Shown here one piece after another: positions 43,518 to 52,774 of a stretch of 64,000 nt of DNA. The notes under the pieces are model-generated. The model was not told the origin of the DNA, did no database searches, and saw nothing but the letters and a program-made list of their open reading frames with translations. The DNA is from Paenibacillus cellulositrophicus (GTDB lineage: Bacteria > Bacillota > Bacilli > Paenibacillales > Paenibacillaceae). Every line of letters starts with the position of its first letter. The first letter of the stretch is position 1. The stretch covers positions 5,733,001 through 5,797,000 of the forward strand of contig NZ_CP045295.1 in assembly GCF_009363095.1 (NCBI RefSeq), in the 5' to 3' direction. Both the position numbers and the translations under genes were made by a program.

Positions 43518-45164
43518 TTAATCTAAGCTAAGCAGTCTGGTGAGGATCGGCGGGATTTCTTGCGGGTCCACCATGACCTCGATGACCGTTGCCGTATTCG
43601 ACTGCAAAGCTGTCTGAACCGCCTGCTTGATGTCGGTTTCATTCTCACAGCGAAATGCCGTTGCGCCCATGGATTGGGCAAACAAGCTAATATCCAGCGG
43701 CCGCTCATAGACAGCACCGACGGAGCGTCCCGTGTTATAGGACATTCCCTTTTCAACCATATCTAAGCGACCGTTATTCAGCACAAAGAAGATAACCGGA
43801 ATCCCGTGGTTCACTGCTGTTGATATCTCGGTGCCGTGCATCATGATGCAGCCGTCGCCGGTCACACAGACGACAGGTCGATCTTGCATAGCTATTTTTG
43901 CTCCGATCGAATAGCCGATCGCCGCTCCCATCGCGATGAACACCTCATCGAAAAAGAACGTCCCGGGCTCGATGATTTCGAAATGCTGTACGGCATGAAA
44001 GGAGTGACTCCCTGCATCTCCGAAGAGTACCGCCTCTTCCGGAAGCACGGCCCGCAAGCTCCTGAACGCCGCTCCCGCTGACAACATGGTGGATTCCAAC
44101 TGGGAGGACGCAGCTGCCGCTTGTGCCCGAGGTGTCAGCATCTCATGCTCTTTGGACGTTGCCCCGCTCCGCAAAATGAGTTGAGTCAAGTTGGAGTGGA
44201 TATCGCCAAGGATCAATTGCGTCGGCGCCTGAATAGTTTTGCCAGCGAACGTAAGGTCATACTCAAATTGCAAGACCTTGTCCGGCTCCATCTCGGCCGT
44301 AAATCCAGACAAAGACATGTCGCACAATTTGCTGCCGATGACGATCATCAGGTCAACGCCGGATTTCAAATAATCGGTTGCATACTTGGAACCGCCGAGG
44401 CCATACCCGCCCAAGTATAAAGGATGATTGGTAGGAAAGGCCCCTTTCCCGCCAGGGGTGGTCATTACAGGAATTCCCCAATGTTCTGCAATCGTCTGCA
44501 ATTGGTCATAGGTATCCGACATGACGGCCCCTTTGCCAACGAAGAGGACAGGTTTCTTGGCCTCATCTAGCAACGAGATGGCCTTATCAATGTCGGGAGA
44601 TACGACGGGTGAAATATGGTCCGGCAATGGCAGGTAGAAGGTCTCCACTTCCTCCATCAGCACATCAAATGGGATGCACAGATGAACGGGTCCCTTTTCA
44701 CCGGTGTAGGCTTTTTCCAAGGCATGTTTAAGGAAGAGATAGAGAGTGTCCCCCCGTTCGATGCGAGCACTGAACAAGGTGACAGGTTCGAACATTTTAA
44801 CCAAATCTGCCCCAAACTGGCTTGAATCCTGGCTTAAAGCGCGCCCAGTCTCTTGCATTGAAGGCTGTCCGGTAATGAACAATACAGGCAGCTGGAATTC
44901 TTTGGCCTGCGCTGCGGCTGTAATCAGGTTTGTTCCTCCCGGCCCGGAAGTACCAATCGCGATCCCCATCGTTTTTGCTGCCAGGGCATAACCGGACGCT
45001 TCAAACCCACAGCCAGCTTCGTGACGACCCAGCACATATTGAATATCATAGTTTTCGAGTTCCAGCATCAGCGGAGAGATGGACTTTCCGGGAATGCCGA
45101 ACACGTGGGTAATTCCCCATTTTTTAAAATGCTCGACTAATATTGTATACACTCTTTGTTTCAT
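43518..45164 (-). CDS. Thiamine-diphosphate-dependent enzyme, acetolactate-synthase-like
   Basis: 548 residues with N (THVFGIPGKSISPLMLELEN), middle and C domains of the ALS/POX/benzoylformate decarboxylase superfamily. Catalytic Glu in GRHEAGCGFEASGYA; ThDP-binding GDGCIMMHGTEISTAVNHGI...NN. It is clearly diverged from the ilvB product 3 kb away, so probably a 2-oxo-acid decarboxylase/ligase other than biosynthetic ALS. The ATG lies 4 bases after the stop of the GGDEF-EAL gene, whose end contains its ribosome binding site (AGGGGTGA): translational coupling. Confidence 0.88.
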   Translation of the reverse strand: MKQRVYTILVEHFKKWGITHVFGIPGKSISPLMLELENYDIQYVLGRHEAGCGFEASGYALAAKTMGIAIGTSGPGGTNLITAAAQAKEFQLPVLFITGQPSMQETGRALSQDSSQFGADLVKMFEPVTLFSARIERGDTLYLFLKHALEKAYTGEKGPVHLCIPFDVLMEEVETFYLPLPDHISPVVSPDIDKAISLLDEAKKPVLFVGKGAVMSDTYDQLQTIAEHWGIPVMTTPGGKGAFPTNHPLYLGGYGLGGSKYATDYLKSGVDLMIVIGSKLCDMSLSGFTAEMEPDKVLQFEYDLTFAGKTIQAPTQLILGDIHSNLTQLILRSGATSKEHEMLTPRAQAAAASSQLESTMLSAGAAFRSLRAVLPEEAVLFGDAGSHSFHAVQHFEIIEPGTFFFDEVFIAMGAAIGYSIGAKIAMQDRPVVCVTGDGCIMMHGTEISTAVNHGIPVIFFVLNNGRLDMVEKGMSYNTGRSVGAVYERPLDISLFAQSMGATAFRCENETDIKQAVQTALQSNTATVIEVMVDPQEIPPILTRLLSLD

Positions 45165-45168
45165 CTTA

Positions 45169-47415
45169 TCACCCCTGCAAATTGGTTTTTATGGTCGTCG
45201 TTTGCATCAACAACTGTTCGATTTGTTCTGCTGGTATAGGTGGGTAATAATAAAAACCTTGTACTTCATGGCAGTTCTGACTGCGCAGGAAATTCAACTG
45301 ATCCTTCGTTTCTACACCTTCTGCGATCACATCGATTCCAAGCTTATGGGCCATCGCGATTACCGTAGCTACAATATCCGCGTCATTCGAATCCGTCATG
45401 ATATCCCTGACAAAGGATTGATCAATCTTCAGCCGGTCAATCGCAAACTGTTTCAGATAGGAGAGATTGCTGTAACCTGTCCCAAAGTCGTCGATGCAGA
45501 TCAGTATACCTAGTTCCTTCAGCTTTCCGAGTATCTCGATTGCAACTTCAACATTCATCGTCATCGACTCTGTGATTTCGAGCTCCAGATAGGAGGGATC
45601 GATGTGGGTTTCGAGTAAAATCTCTTTGATGGTCTCTACCAAATCATGCTTTGAAAATTGGCGAGAAGAGAGATTCACCGACACACGCATCGGGGTAAAC
45701 CCTTTTTCCTTCCACTTTTGATGCTGAAGGCAGGCGGTTTTGAGCACCCATTTTCCGAGGGGGACAATGAGTCCTGTTTCTTCGGCGATCGGGATGAACT
45801 TAGCCGGGGGGATCAAGCCAAGAGTCGGGTGATTCCAGCGAACAAGCGCCTCGGTACCGATGATTTCCCCTGTCTTTGAATCGATCTGGGGCTGGTAATA
45901 TAACACGAATTCCTCTAGCTGCAGCGCTTTACGGATCGAATTCTCCAGCGTAAGCCGTTCAATACCGCCGCCGCTCGGGATAGATTTGAAAATGTTATAG
46001 TTGTTCTTCCCATCGTCTTTCATCTGGTAAAGGGCAATGTCGGCGTTCTTCATCAGCATCTCGACATCCCTGCCATCTTGAGGATAGAAGGCAATACCGA
46101 TACTGGCTGTTATATATAACTCATAGCCGTCCACTGCAAATGGTTTCTCGAATGCTCTAATAATCTCTTCCGCAACCTGAATGGCTTCCGTCTGATCCGT
46201 AATCTCTTCCAAGAGGATCGTGAATTCATCCCCGCCCATTCTGGATACCAGTTGGTCCGAACCATGGCAGCAAGCTTTCAGACGCTCGGCAACCATCTGC
46301 AACAGCACGTCGCCGTTGTTATGACCCAGCGTATCGTTAATCTTCTTGAAACTGTCCAGATCGAGAAACATGACGGCAAAGATACGGTTTTCTTTCCCCC
46401 CTTGTCTCAGCAATTCACCAATATGCCCGGTGAAAAATCTTCGATTAGGCAAACCGGTTAAATCGTCATGGTAAGCTAAATAATTGATTTGCTTTTGCGT
46501 ATGATAACGCTCCGTGATGTCCCGAAACTGTGCGAATGCGCCCATGATCTGCATATTCTCATCACGAATAGGGAAGGCGTCAAACAGGCAGACCCGCTCG
46601 TCTTGTCCCATCTTAGGACGCAGCATGAATTCCATATCTTCATACTCTTTCCCCGTTTGAAGGACCTCTTTAATGAAGTCGTTTGTTTTGGCATTCGGAA
46701 TAGGTTTATTGATGACATCCTGCTTTTTGGCACCGGTTAAAATTTCAGCAAACTTGTTGAACTCCGTAATGTTTCCATCCCGATCCGTAATAATAATGCC
46801 GTTTCTTGTCGTTTCGATGACCACCTGATTCAGTATGTGCAATCGTCTGTTTTGCTTCTTCAATAGCAGTTCTCTTTCGATCGAATCGACAACCGTGCAT
46901 AGCATCGCCAGTAAAAAGGGGTTGTGCTGGTCGATCGTCGTCATGATCGTAATGGTTCCAAGCAAATTGGAGATATCTGTATATTGAAAGGGTACGGTAT
47001 AACAGGCCGAGGACCATAAAAATTCATAATAATGCTCGTCCCCGACAAGTTGAATGGGCTCACGATGATCCAAAACCAAATTAATGCTGTTGGTTCCCGC
47101 TTCGTGTTCATTGAACACGAGGCCAACTTTAATGCCCGATTGCTGAATCACAGTCTTGATCGCTTCATCCCCGGCCATTTCCAGTATGCAGCCGTTCTCA
47201 TCGGTAATCAGGATGAGCAGCGGGAGCCCTTTCATGAGCTCCAACAACTTATGAACAAAGAAATCAATGACGGACAGTATTTCCTCGTATTCTGCCCGTT
47301 TTAGATTCAAATCGCTTTCTGATAAAAAGTTAGTAAAGGAGGGAATCCCCTGTGGATCAATACCTAGCTTTTCACATCTCTTTTTAGACTCCGAGATTAA
47401 GGATAACTTCGTCAA
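45169..47415 (-). CDS. GAF-PAS-GGDEF-EAL cyclic-di-GMP signalling protein
   Basis: 748 residues from a TTG at 47415 with AGGGGGA about 6 bases upstream. The N-terminal sensor (about 60-190) resembles the GAF region of AcoR-type activators (NEHEAGTNSI, GDEHYYEF). A PAS domain follows (GIIITDRDGNITEFNKFAEI), then a GGDEF domain with intact MGGDEF (about residue 395) and an EAL domain with intact EALVRWNHP and DDFGTGYSNL. It could make and degrade c-di-GMP. No TM helices. First gene of the operon with the TPP enzyme and CMD protein. Confidence 0.93.
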   Translation of the reverse strand: MTKLSLISESKKRCEKLGIDPQGIPSFTNFLSESDLNLKRAEYEEILSVIDFFVHKLLELMKGLPLLILITDENGCILEMAGDEAIKTVIQQSGIKVGLVFNEHEAGTNSINLVLDHREPIQLVGDEHYYEFLWSSACYTVPFQYTDISNLLGTITIMTTIDQHNPFLLAMLCTVVDSIERELLLKKQNRRLHILNQVVIETTRNGIIITDRDGNITEFNKFAEILTGAKKQDVINKPIPNAKTNDFIKEVLQTGKEYEDMEFMLRPKMGQDERVCLFDAFPIRDENMQIMGAFAQFRDITERYHTQKQINYLAYHDDLTGLPNRRFFTGHIGELLRQGGKENRIFAVMFLDLDSFKKINDTLGHNNGDVLLQMVAERLKACCHGSDQLVSRMGGDEFTILLEEITDQTEAIQVAEEIIRAFEKPFAVDGYELYITASIGIAFYPQDGRDVEMLMKNADIALYQMKDDGKNNYNIFKSIPSGGGIERLTLENSIRKALQLEEFVLYYQPQIDSKTGEIIGTEALVRWNHPTLGLIPPAKFIPIAEETGLIVPLGKWVLKTACLQHQKWKEKGFTPMRVSVNLSSRQFSKHDLVETIKEILLETHIDPSYLELEITESMTMNVEVAIEILGKLKELGILICIDDFGTGYSNLSYLKQFAIDRLKIDQSFVRDIMTDSNDADIVATVIAMAHKLGIDVIAEGVETKDQLNFLRSQNCHEVQGFYYYPPIPAEQIEQLLMQTTTIKTNLQG

Positions 47416-47496
47416 ATCAATCCCCCTACTTTACCGAGAAAAATGCAATAAATTTACTTGAATGATATATAGCTGAAATTTACCGGTTCTTTTTTC

Positions 47497-47525
47497 ATTA
47501 TGACGGCGCTCAAAGTTTTTTTCAA
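47497..47525 (-). promoter_or_regulatory. Promoter of the GGDEF-EAL operon
   Basis: Minus strand TTGAAA (47520-47525), 17 bases, CATAAT (47497-47502), about 80 bp before the TTG start. Confidence 0.55.
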
Positions 47526-47597
47526 TTTATTTTCTGTTAGATTCTGGGTGATTAAAGCAAACAAAAAAGAAGCCCCACTGAGATCACTGGGTTGATG

Positions 47598-48680
47598 TTA
47601 CAGTTTCATCCATTTCTCTTTGAAAAATAGAGAGAATAGGCGAACCGCAATGATTTTCAGCATCATATAAACAGGAATGATAACAATCATCGCGATGATT
47701 CCCCCGATATTGCCGGCAGCAAGGACAAGGATTACGGTTGTAAGGGGGTGAATATCCAGCTTTTTACCGAATACATAGGGAGCGATCAAGTTATCTTGAA
47801 CTTGCTGAGCGACCAGTATGATGACAAGCGACCATATAGCCGTCGCCGGCGATTGCGTCAGCCCTACGATGACAATCGGAATCGCAGACAGGATGGCACC
47901 GACAAACGGAATAAAGTTTGCAATGACGGATATGACCGTAAGCAAGAAAGCATAGGGTAAGCCAATAATCAGGAAGCCGATATACATTAAGACGCCCAAC
48001 GAAAGATTGACGATCACTCTTCCGACGATAAATCCGCTTAACATATGGTCGATTCCTGTGACGATCTCACGGGAATCGTTTTGATAACGGGTTGGCGTTG
48101 CGCGCACAAGTAAATTTCCGAACTTCTCTCCTTCTTTTAGCATGAAAAACAGGAGGATAGGGAAGGTGAACAGGATAATCGTAAAATTAGACACAAACGA
48201 AAACAAACCGCCTAAATAATTCGACATGAAAGAAAAGCCTTTGTTTAAGTAATTGGTGATGGATGAGAGTCCATTGCTTTCATTGGCCGGAAATAAGGAA
48301 GCGAGGAATCCGTTCTTCTCAAGCTCATTGATCTGTTCCCCTACGGAACTCAAGAGACTTGGGACATTATCTAAAAAGCTTATGAACTGTCCGTATAGCA
48401 CTGGCCATTTGCTAGTAATGAACCAGACGATGGCAAGCGCGAAAATGACGTAAATAATCAAAATGGCCAAGGTCCGGTTAACTTTATATTTTTCCATTAA
48501 CTTCACCAGCGGCCTGAGCAAATAGTAAAAAAATACGGATAGAAGCAGCGGGATGGCGACTACCTCGATTAATGCAATGATCGGACGAAATACGAAACTT
48601 ACTTTGGAACCTAAGAAAATAATCAAAAACAGTAATACGATAAGCATGCCAAAGCGCAATGCTTTGTTTGTGGTGAACAA
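47598..48680 (-). CDS. AI-2E family transporter (PerM/YtvI-like)
   Basis: 360 residues from the TTG at 48680, which has GGAGGGG 6 bases upstream; the ATG at 48695 overlaps that site and lacks its own. About eight TM helices, with the family's central amphipathic region and the IGLPYAFLLTVISVIANFIP and VGAILSAIPIVI segments. The family exports small molecules or ions (some members are Na+/H+ antiporters); substrate unknown. Transcribed toward the GGDEF-EAL gene, with a weak hairpin between. Confidence 0.88.
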   Translation of the reverse strand: MFTTNKALRFGMLIVLLFLIIFLGSKVSFVFRPIIALIEVVAIPLLLSVFFYYLLRPLVKLMEKYKVNRTLAILIIYVIFALAIVWFITSKWPVLYGQFISFLDNVPSLLSSVGEQINELEKNGFLASLFPANESNGLSSITNYLNKGFSFMSNYLGGLFSFVSNFTIILFTFPILLFFMLKEGEKFGNLLVRATPTRYQNDSREIVTGIDHMLSGFIVGRVIVNLSLGVLMYIGFLIIGLPYAFLLTVISVIANFIPFVGAILSAIPIVIVGLTQSPATAIWSLVIILVAQQVQDNLIAPYVFGKKLDIHPLTTVILVLAAGNIGGIIAMIVIIPVYMMLKIIAVRLFSLFFKEKWMKL

Positions 48681-49006
48681 ATGATTCCCCTCCATTTTGT
48701 ATAAAACTCCCCGGCTTGATGCGCTCTAATCGGGCATCCGCGTTCGGTCTGTTTCCTACCTATTTGTAAAGATGCATACTCTGGGTTCTACGTCTTGTTT
48801 GGATTGGCGTTTCAGATTGAAGTCTAAAAAGCGCCAAGAAATTTGCACCCGATCGTGAAGGAAGATTATACCTTCCGGGACTCCTCGGAGAGACCAACCC
48901 TAAAATCTAGTAACCTTCACCTGAAATGCAGCGGATTTGGCTGGTGTATTCTGCGAAAGCAAAACAGCCGCCGGCTCTAAAGCCAGGCGGCTGTACCCAT
49001 AATTCT
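48681..49006. other. Intergenic region
   Basis: No gene. Holds the upstream region of the AI-2E gene, an imperfect inverted repeat TTGGCGTTT...AAAAGCGCCAA (about 48812-48840) and the minus-strand terminator at 48957-48993 (CAGCCGCC / GGCGGCTG followed by TTTTGCTTT). Confidence 0.6.
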
Positions 49007-49522
49007 TTACTTGAACTCGATCAGACGAGCTTCCAGGCGATCCCAAGTTTCGCTGATGCCTTGCAGCATGCCCATGTCCATAACCGTTTTGAGCGCCTCT
49101 GCGGAAGCATACACCGCACGGTTGATCAGCTTCGTCTTGCCTCCTAAATCGACGAATTCCAACGTGATTTCGGTCGATGGCAGTGTATCATTTACATTGC
49201 CTTCGGCATCTGAGAAGTAATCGGTGTAGATAATTTTCTCCGGCTCGGCGATTTCCTTGTAAACGCCTTTGCCCCAAGATTCCATACCGTAAAATTCGCC
49301 TTGGTTCCGGTCGACGCACTTCATGCAGTAGTGCCAAACGCCACCCGGCCGAAAATCGACGTTGCAAACAGGAATTTCCCATCCTTTGGGCCCCCACCAA
49401 TGCTTGAGGTGTTCAGCCTCTTTAAACATTTGAAACACGAGATCGCGCGGTGCCTCGAATACACGTTCCAGCACCAGTACCCGGTCGTTTTCTACTTTCG
49501 AAACAATAGCATGGTTTGACAT
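49007..49522 (-). CDS. SRPBCC/AHSA1-family protein
   Basis: 171 residues from the ATG at 49522 with AGGAGG upstream; a longer open frame upstream overlaps the ArsR gene and is not used. START-like SRPBCC fold: LERVFEAPRDLVFQMFKEAE, HLKHWWGPKGWE and the C-terminal GISETWDRLEARL helix. Such proteins bind hydrophobic ligands. In an operon behind an ArsR-type regulator (28-bp gap), a frequent pairing in Gram-positives. Confidence 0.9.
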   Translation of the reverse strand: MSNHAIVSKVENDRVLVLERVFEAPRDLVFQMFKEAEHLKHWWGPKGWEIPVCNVDFRPGGVWHYCMKCVDRNQGEFYGMESWGKGVYKEIAEPEKIIYTDYFSDAEGNVNDTLPSTEITLEFVDLGGKTKLINRAVYASAEALKTVMDMGMLQGISETWDRLEARLIEFK

Positions 49523-49550
49523 TTTATAATTCCTCCTTAACAGATTTAAT

Positions 49551-49901
49551 TTACAGTTCTGATTTGTCCTTGTTTTGCAATTTACGCAAGTATTCATCCA
49601 GATTATCGAATCTGTCTTCCATGACATGCCGGAAGGATTCCACCCAAGATTCCAGTGCATGGAAGGGCTCGGGCCGCAGTTTGTAGATTCGGCGGTTGGC
49701 TTCGGCCTTTACTTCTACAATCCCGTTATCGCTAAGCATCTTTAAATGCTTCGAGGCTTGGGGCTGGCGAAGACTCAAACGGTCGGCGATTTCACCAACG
49801 GTCAGAGGACCATCGCGTAAAAGTTCAACGATTCTCATACGATTCGGTTCGGCCAAAGCGCTCAGCGTTGTCATATCCATTACCGGATTCTGCCTTGGCA
49901 T
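49551..49901 (-). CDS. ArsR-family HTH regulator (SdpR-like)
   Basis: 116 residues from the ATG at 49901 (GAGGTGA 5 bases upstream). Winged helix: LAEPNRMRIVELLRDGPLTV and LRQPQASKHLKMLSDNGIVE; no metal-site Cys. It probably autoregulates the ArsR-AHSA1 operon through the repeat overlapping its promoter. Confidence 0.9.
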   Translation of the reverse strand: MPRQNPVMDMTTLSALAEPNRMRIVELLRDGPLTVGEIADRLSLRQPQASKHLKMLSDNGIVEVKAEANRRIYKLRPEPFHALESWVESFRHVMEDRFDNLDEYLRKLQNKDKSEL

Positions 49902-49974
49902 GTGCTTCACCTCGTTATGGGATGGCTCTTGTTCAATCTCATCTCCTTTATCATGATGTCGTTTTGTTGTTTTA

Positions 49975-50012
49975 AATATACCTTATGGGGAATATTCTTG
50001 TCAAGGAATATT
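49975..50012 (-). promoter_or_regulatory. Promoter and operator of the ArsR-AHSA1 operon
   Basis: Minus strand TTGACA (49999-50004), 18 bases, TATATT (49975-49980). The inverted repeat AATATTC (49991-49997) ... GAATATT (50006-50012) straddles the -35, a plausible ArsR-type operator. Confidence 0.7.
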
Positions 50013-50087
50013 ATTTGTATATTATTCATCAATCCGGACGACGAAATCACAAGAGTCAAGGGAACTGTACGCTTGAGCACAGAAAAT

Positions 50088-50117
50088 CCCCGGAAATAAA
50101 ATTTCCGGGGATTTTTG
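50088..50117. terminator. Bidirectional terminator
   Basis: Perfect 10-bp stem CCCCGGAAAT / ATTTCCGGGG with an AAA loop, followed by ATTTTTG on plus and ATTTTC on minus. It ends the AraC-type gene at 50146 and isolates the ArsR promoter. Confidence 0.8.
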
Positions 50118-50145
50118 TTTGGTTATTCTTTGTGCTTCCCTTTTG

Positions 50146-51018
50146 CTATTCATGGTAATAGATTGCATCATAAGGAAACTCGAACTTCTTCATTCGATAT
50201 TCTTTGGGTGTCATGGACATATATTCACGAAACACCTTGCCGAAGTAGCTGGGGCTCTCAAAGCCGCATTGTTTGCCAACATCCTGGATCGGCAGATCTG
50301 TGGTCCGAAGTAAGGTGACTGCGGCTTCAACCCTCCGGTCTCGCAAATAAGAAAGGGGGGAGGACTGCTCCGACTTCTGGAACAGCCTGCATAAGTAGTG
50401 CTTGTTCACTCCGCAGTGTTCGGAGAGCATGTCCAGCGTTATTGGGGAAGCATAATGCTCCTTCATGAAACGCTTGGCTTTCAGCAGGATGGAGATGGAG
50501 TTCTCGTTGATGTCTTTGTTTATTTCTCTGCTCGTCTGGACTAGAGTAAGCATCCACTCATAGACAGTACTGGACAGTTGATATTTATCAATAACGTTCT
50601 CCTCAGCGATCATGCTTAGAAGCTTCCACAGACCTATAATTAAGGGAGAGTCAGCATCTCTGTGAATGACGGGCCCTTCTTGCCCGATAACAAGATCCCA
50701 AATCCGGTTTGCTTCTTCCCCTCTCAAGTTAAGCCATAGAATCTCCCAGGGCGTTCCGTTGTCTGCATAATAGTATCGGTGTCTGCTTGGAACTTTGACC
50801 AGAAATCCTGTTCCCTGGTGCAGTGTGAAGCGCTGCTGCTCATAATCCAGGATGCCTTGGCCGTTAAGCGTATATTGAAAAATGACGTGCCCGCAATCCG
50901 GACGATCCTCGCCTGCAAAGCTGTACTCCGCGCTCTGGATGATCTGCCAACCGACCGAATCTAATGTCAATATTGAATGATCGTCGCTTCGAAAAGCATA
51001 GGATGAAGGGGATACCAT
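50146..51018 (-). CDS. AraC-family transcriptional regulator with cupin sensor
   Basis: 290 residues. N-terminal cupin-like sugar-binding domain (about 40-150) and C-terminal double HTH (ITLDMLSEHCGVNKHYLCRL; CGFESPSYFGKVFREYMSM). GGAGG precedes the ATG by 7 bases. Divergent from the GH31 gene (118 bp between starts), which it most likely activates. Confidence 0.93.
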   Translation of the reverse strand: MVSPSSYAFRSDDHSILTLDSVGWQIIQSAEYSFAGEDRPDCGHVIFQYTLNGQGILDYEQQRFTLHQGTGFLVKVPSRHRYYYADNGTPWEILWLNLRGEEANRIWDLVIGQEGPVIHRDADSPLIIGLWKLLSMIAEENVIDKYQLSSTVYEWMLTLVQTSREINKDINENSISILLKAKRFMKEHYASPITLDMLSEHCGVNKHYLCRLFQKSEQSSPLSYLRDRRVEAAVTLLRTTDLPIQDVGKQCGFESPSYFGKVFREYMSMTPKEYRMKKFEFPYDAIYYHE

Positions 51019-51136
51019 GTCGTGACCTCCGCGATCATGAAGTCAATTTTGTTATAGTATAGCGCAATACTTTTAGATTGTCTTTGTCATTGATCACGCA
51101 TAAGATCGAGGTATCAAGAACAAAGTGGGTGAACCT

Positions 51137-52693
51137 ATGGAGGACAAGAAGTATAAAGCAACGGTGAGGATAGATCTAAGGGAAAATGAATACTGGTGGG
51201 GTGGAGCTGTCCAAGATGGAACCTTCATGCCGTTTGGTAGCGAGCCCTATTCACGCGATTTATATGGCGATGCAGCCTATAATCAAGCAGCGCCGCTGCT
51301 TCTCTCCAATAAGGGGAGACTGGTTTGGTCGGAGGAACCGTACCGGTTTTCCTTTGACGGCCGAGTACTTGTTATTGAAGGAAAGGAAGAAAACATAAAG
51401 GTCGAGGAAGGGGGTAGCACCCTCCGTGATGCGTACCGCCTTGCTTCACAGAAGTATTTTTCTCCTGCCGGCCGTGCTCCGGATTTGCAGTTTTTTACCG
51501 TGCCCCAATACAATACGTGGATGGAGATGAGCTATCATCCAACGCAGGACAAGGTGATCGCCTACGCTGAAAACATATTGTCCCATGGGCTGCCGCCAGG
51601 CATCCTCATGATTGACGACAATTGGCATGAAGACTACGGTACGCTCAAGTTTCATGCGGGACGGTTTCCCGATCCCCAGGGGATGGTGAACCGGCTTCAT
51701 GAGCTTGGGTTTCACGTGCTCCTGTGGGTATGTCCGTTCTTCAGTCCGGACGGCGAGGTATACCGCGACTTGAAGAGGCGGGGATATTTGCTGAAAAATC
51801 CGGATGGGAGACCGGTTGTTCGCGAATGGTGGAACGGGTTCAGCGCCGTTCTCGACGGCTCAAATCCGGAGGCGGTAAGCTGGTTTGCGGGTGAGCTGGA
51901 CCGGTTGGTTGAAACGTACGGGATCGATGGCTTTAAGCTGGACGCGGGAGATCCTCAGTATTACAAGCCGGAGGACATCAGCTATCGGCGGGTGACGCCG
52001 AATGAGCAGACAGAAGCTTGGGCGCGTCTCGGACTCCGCTATGCCTTTAACGAATACCGGGCATGCTGGAAGCTGGCCGGCCAGCCGCTTGTTCAGCGCT
52101 TGAGCGATAAGAACCACAGCTGGGGCAACGACGGATTAGCCAGTCTGATTCCGAATGGACTTGCTCAAGGACTGATCGGATATGCCTTCAACTGCCCCGA
52201 TATGGTCGGGGGCGGCCAATACGAGGACTTAATTCGCCCGGATTTCAAGGTGGATGCTGAGCTTTTTGTCCGGTACGCGCAGTGCTCCGCTTTGTTTCCC
52301 ATGATGCAATTTTCTACAGCACCATGGCGGGTGCTGGATGAAGCGCATTTGAACTTATGTATCGAAGCTGCAACGCTGCACTTCCGGATGGGAGACGAAA
52401 TCGCTGCGTTAGCCCGTCATGCCGCCGAAACGGGTGAGCCGATCATGCGTCATATGGCATACGTTTTCCCGGAAGGGGGCTTCGAGCAAATCACCGATCA
52501 ATTTATGCTTGGTGATGATATTCTGGTCGCCCCGGTTCTCCAGAAAGGGGCGGCGATCAGGACAATCGCATTCCCTTCAGGGACTTGGTATGGGGATGAC
52601 GGGTCGCGTGTAACTGGGCCGTGTGAAATAGAAGTTGATGCTTCTCTGTCCAGGCTTCCGTGGTACCGCCGGGAGGAGGGGGCTTCCAACTAG
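51137..52693 (+). CDS. GH31 family glycosidase
   Basis: 518 residues from the ATG at 51137 (GGGTG upstream); a GTG at 51125 is an alternative. (Beta/alpha)8 GH31 core: LMIDDNWHEDYG, WVCPFFSPDG, nucleophile Asp in DGFKLDAGD and acid/base Asp in HSWGNDG. It lacks a signal peptide, so acts inside the cell. Shorter than typical alpha-xylosidases and with a reduced N-terminal domain; activity (alpha-xylosidase, -galactosidase or -glucosidase) is not decidable from sequence. Ends with a strong terminator. Confidence 0.88.
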   Translation: MEDKKYKATVRIDLRENEYWWGGAVQDGTFMPFGSEPYSRDLYGDAAYNQAAPLLLSNKGRLVWSEEPYRFSFDGRVLVIEGKEENIKVEEGGSTLRDAYRLASQKYFSPAGRAPDLQFFTVPQYNTWMEMSYHPTQDKVIAYAENILSHGLPPGILMIDDNWHEDYGTLKFHAGRFPDPQGMVNRLHELGFHVLLWVCPFFSPDGEVYRDLKRRGYLLKNPDGRPVVREWWNGFSAVLDGSNPEAVSWFAGELDRLVETYGIDGFKLDAGDPQYYKPEDISYRRVTPNEQTEAWARLGLRYAFNEYRACWKLAGQPLVQRLSDKNHSWGNDGLASLIPNGLAQGLIGYAFNCPDMVGGGQYEDLIRPDFKVDAELFVRYAQCSALFPMMQFSTAPWRVLDEAHLNLCIEAATLHFRMGDEIAALARHAAETGEPIMRHMAYVFPEGGFEQITDQFMLGDDILVAPVLQKGAAIRTIAFPSGTWYGDDGSRVTGPCEIEVDASLSRLPWYRREEGASN

Positions 52694-52717
52694 AATCTGC
52701 AGTGGAGGGAAGGGCTA

Positions 52718-52747
52718 AGAGCTCAGCGTTCAGCTGAGCTCTTTTGG
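52718..52747 (+). terminator. Terminator after the GH31 gene
   Basis: Perfect 10-bp stem AGAGCTCAGC / GCTGAGCTCT with a GTTCA loop, then TTTGG. Confidence 0.8.
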
Positions 52748-52774
52748 TATTATCTACCTTTGATCCGCCTACGG

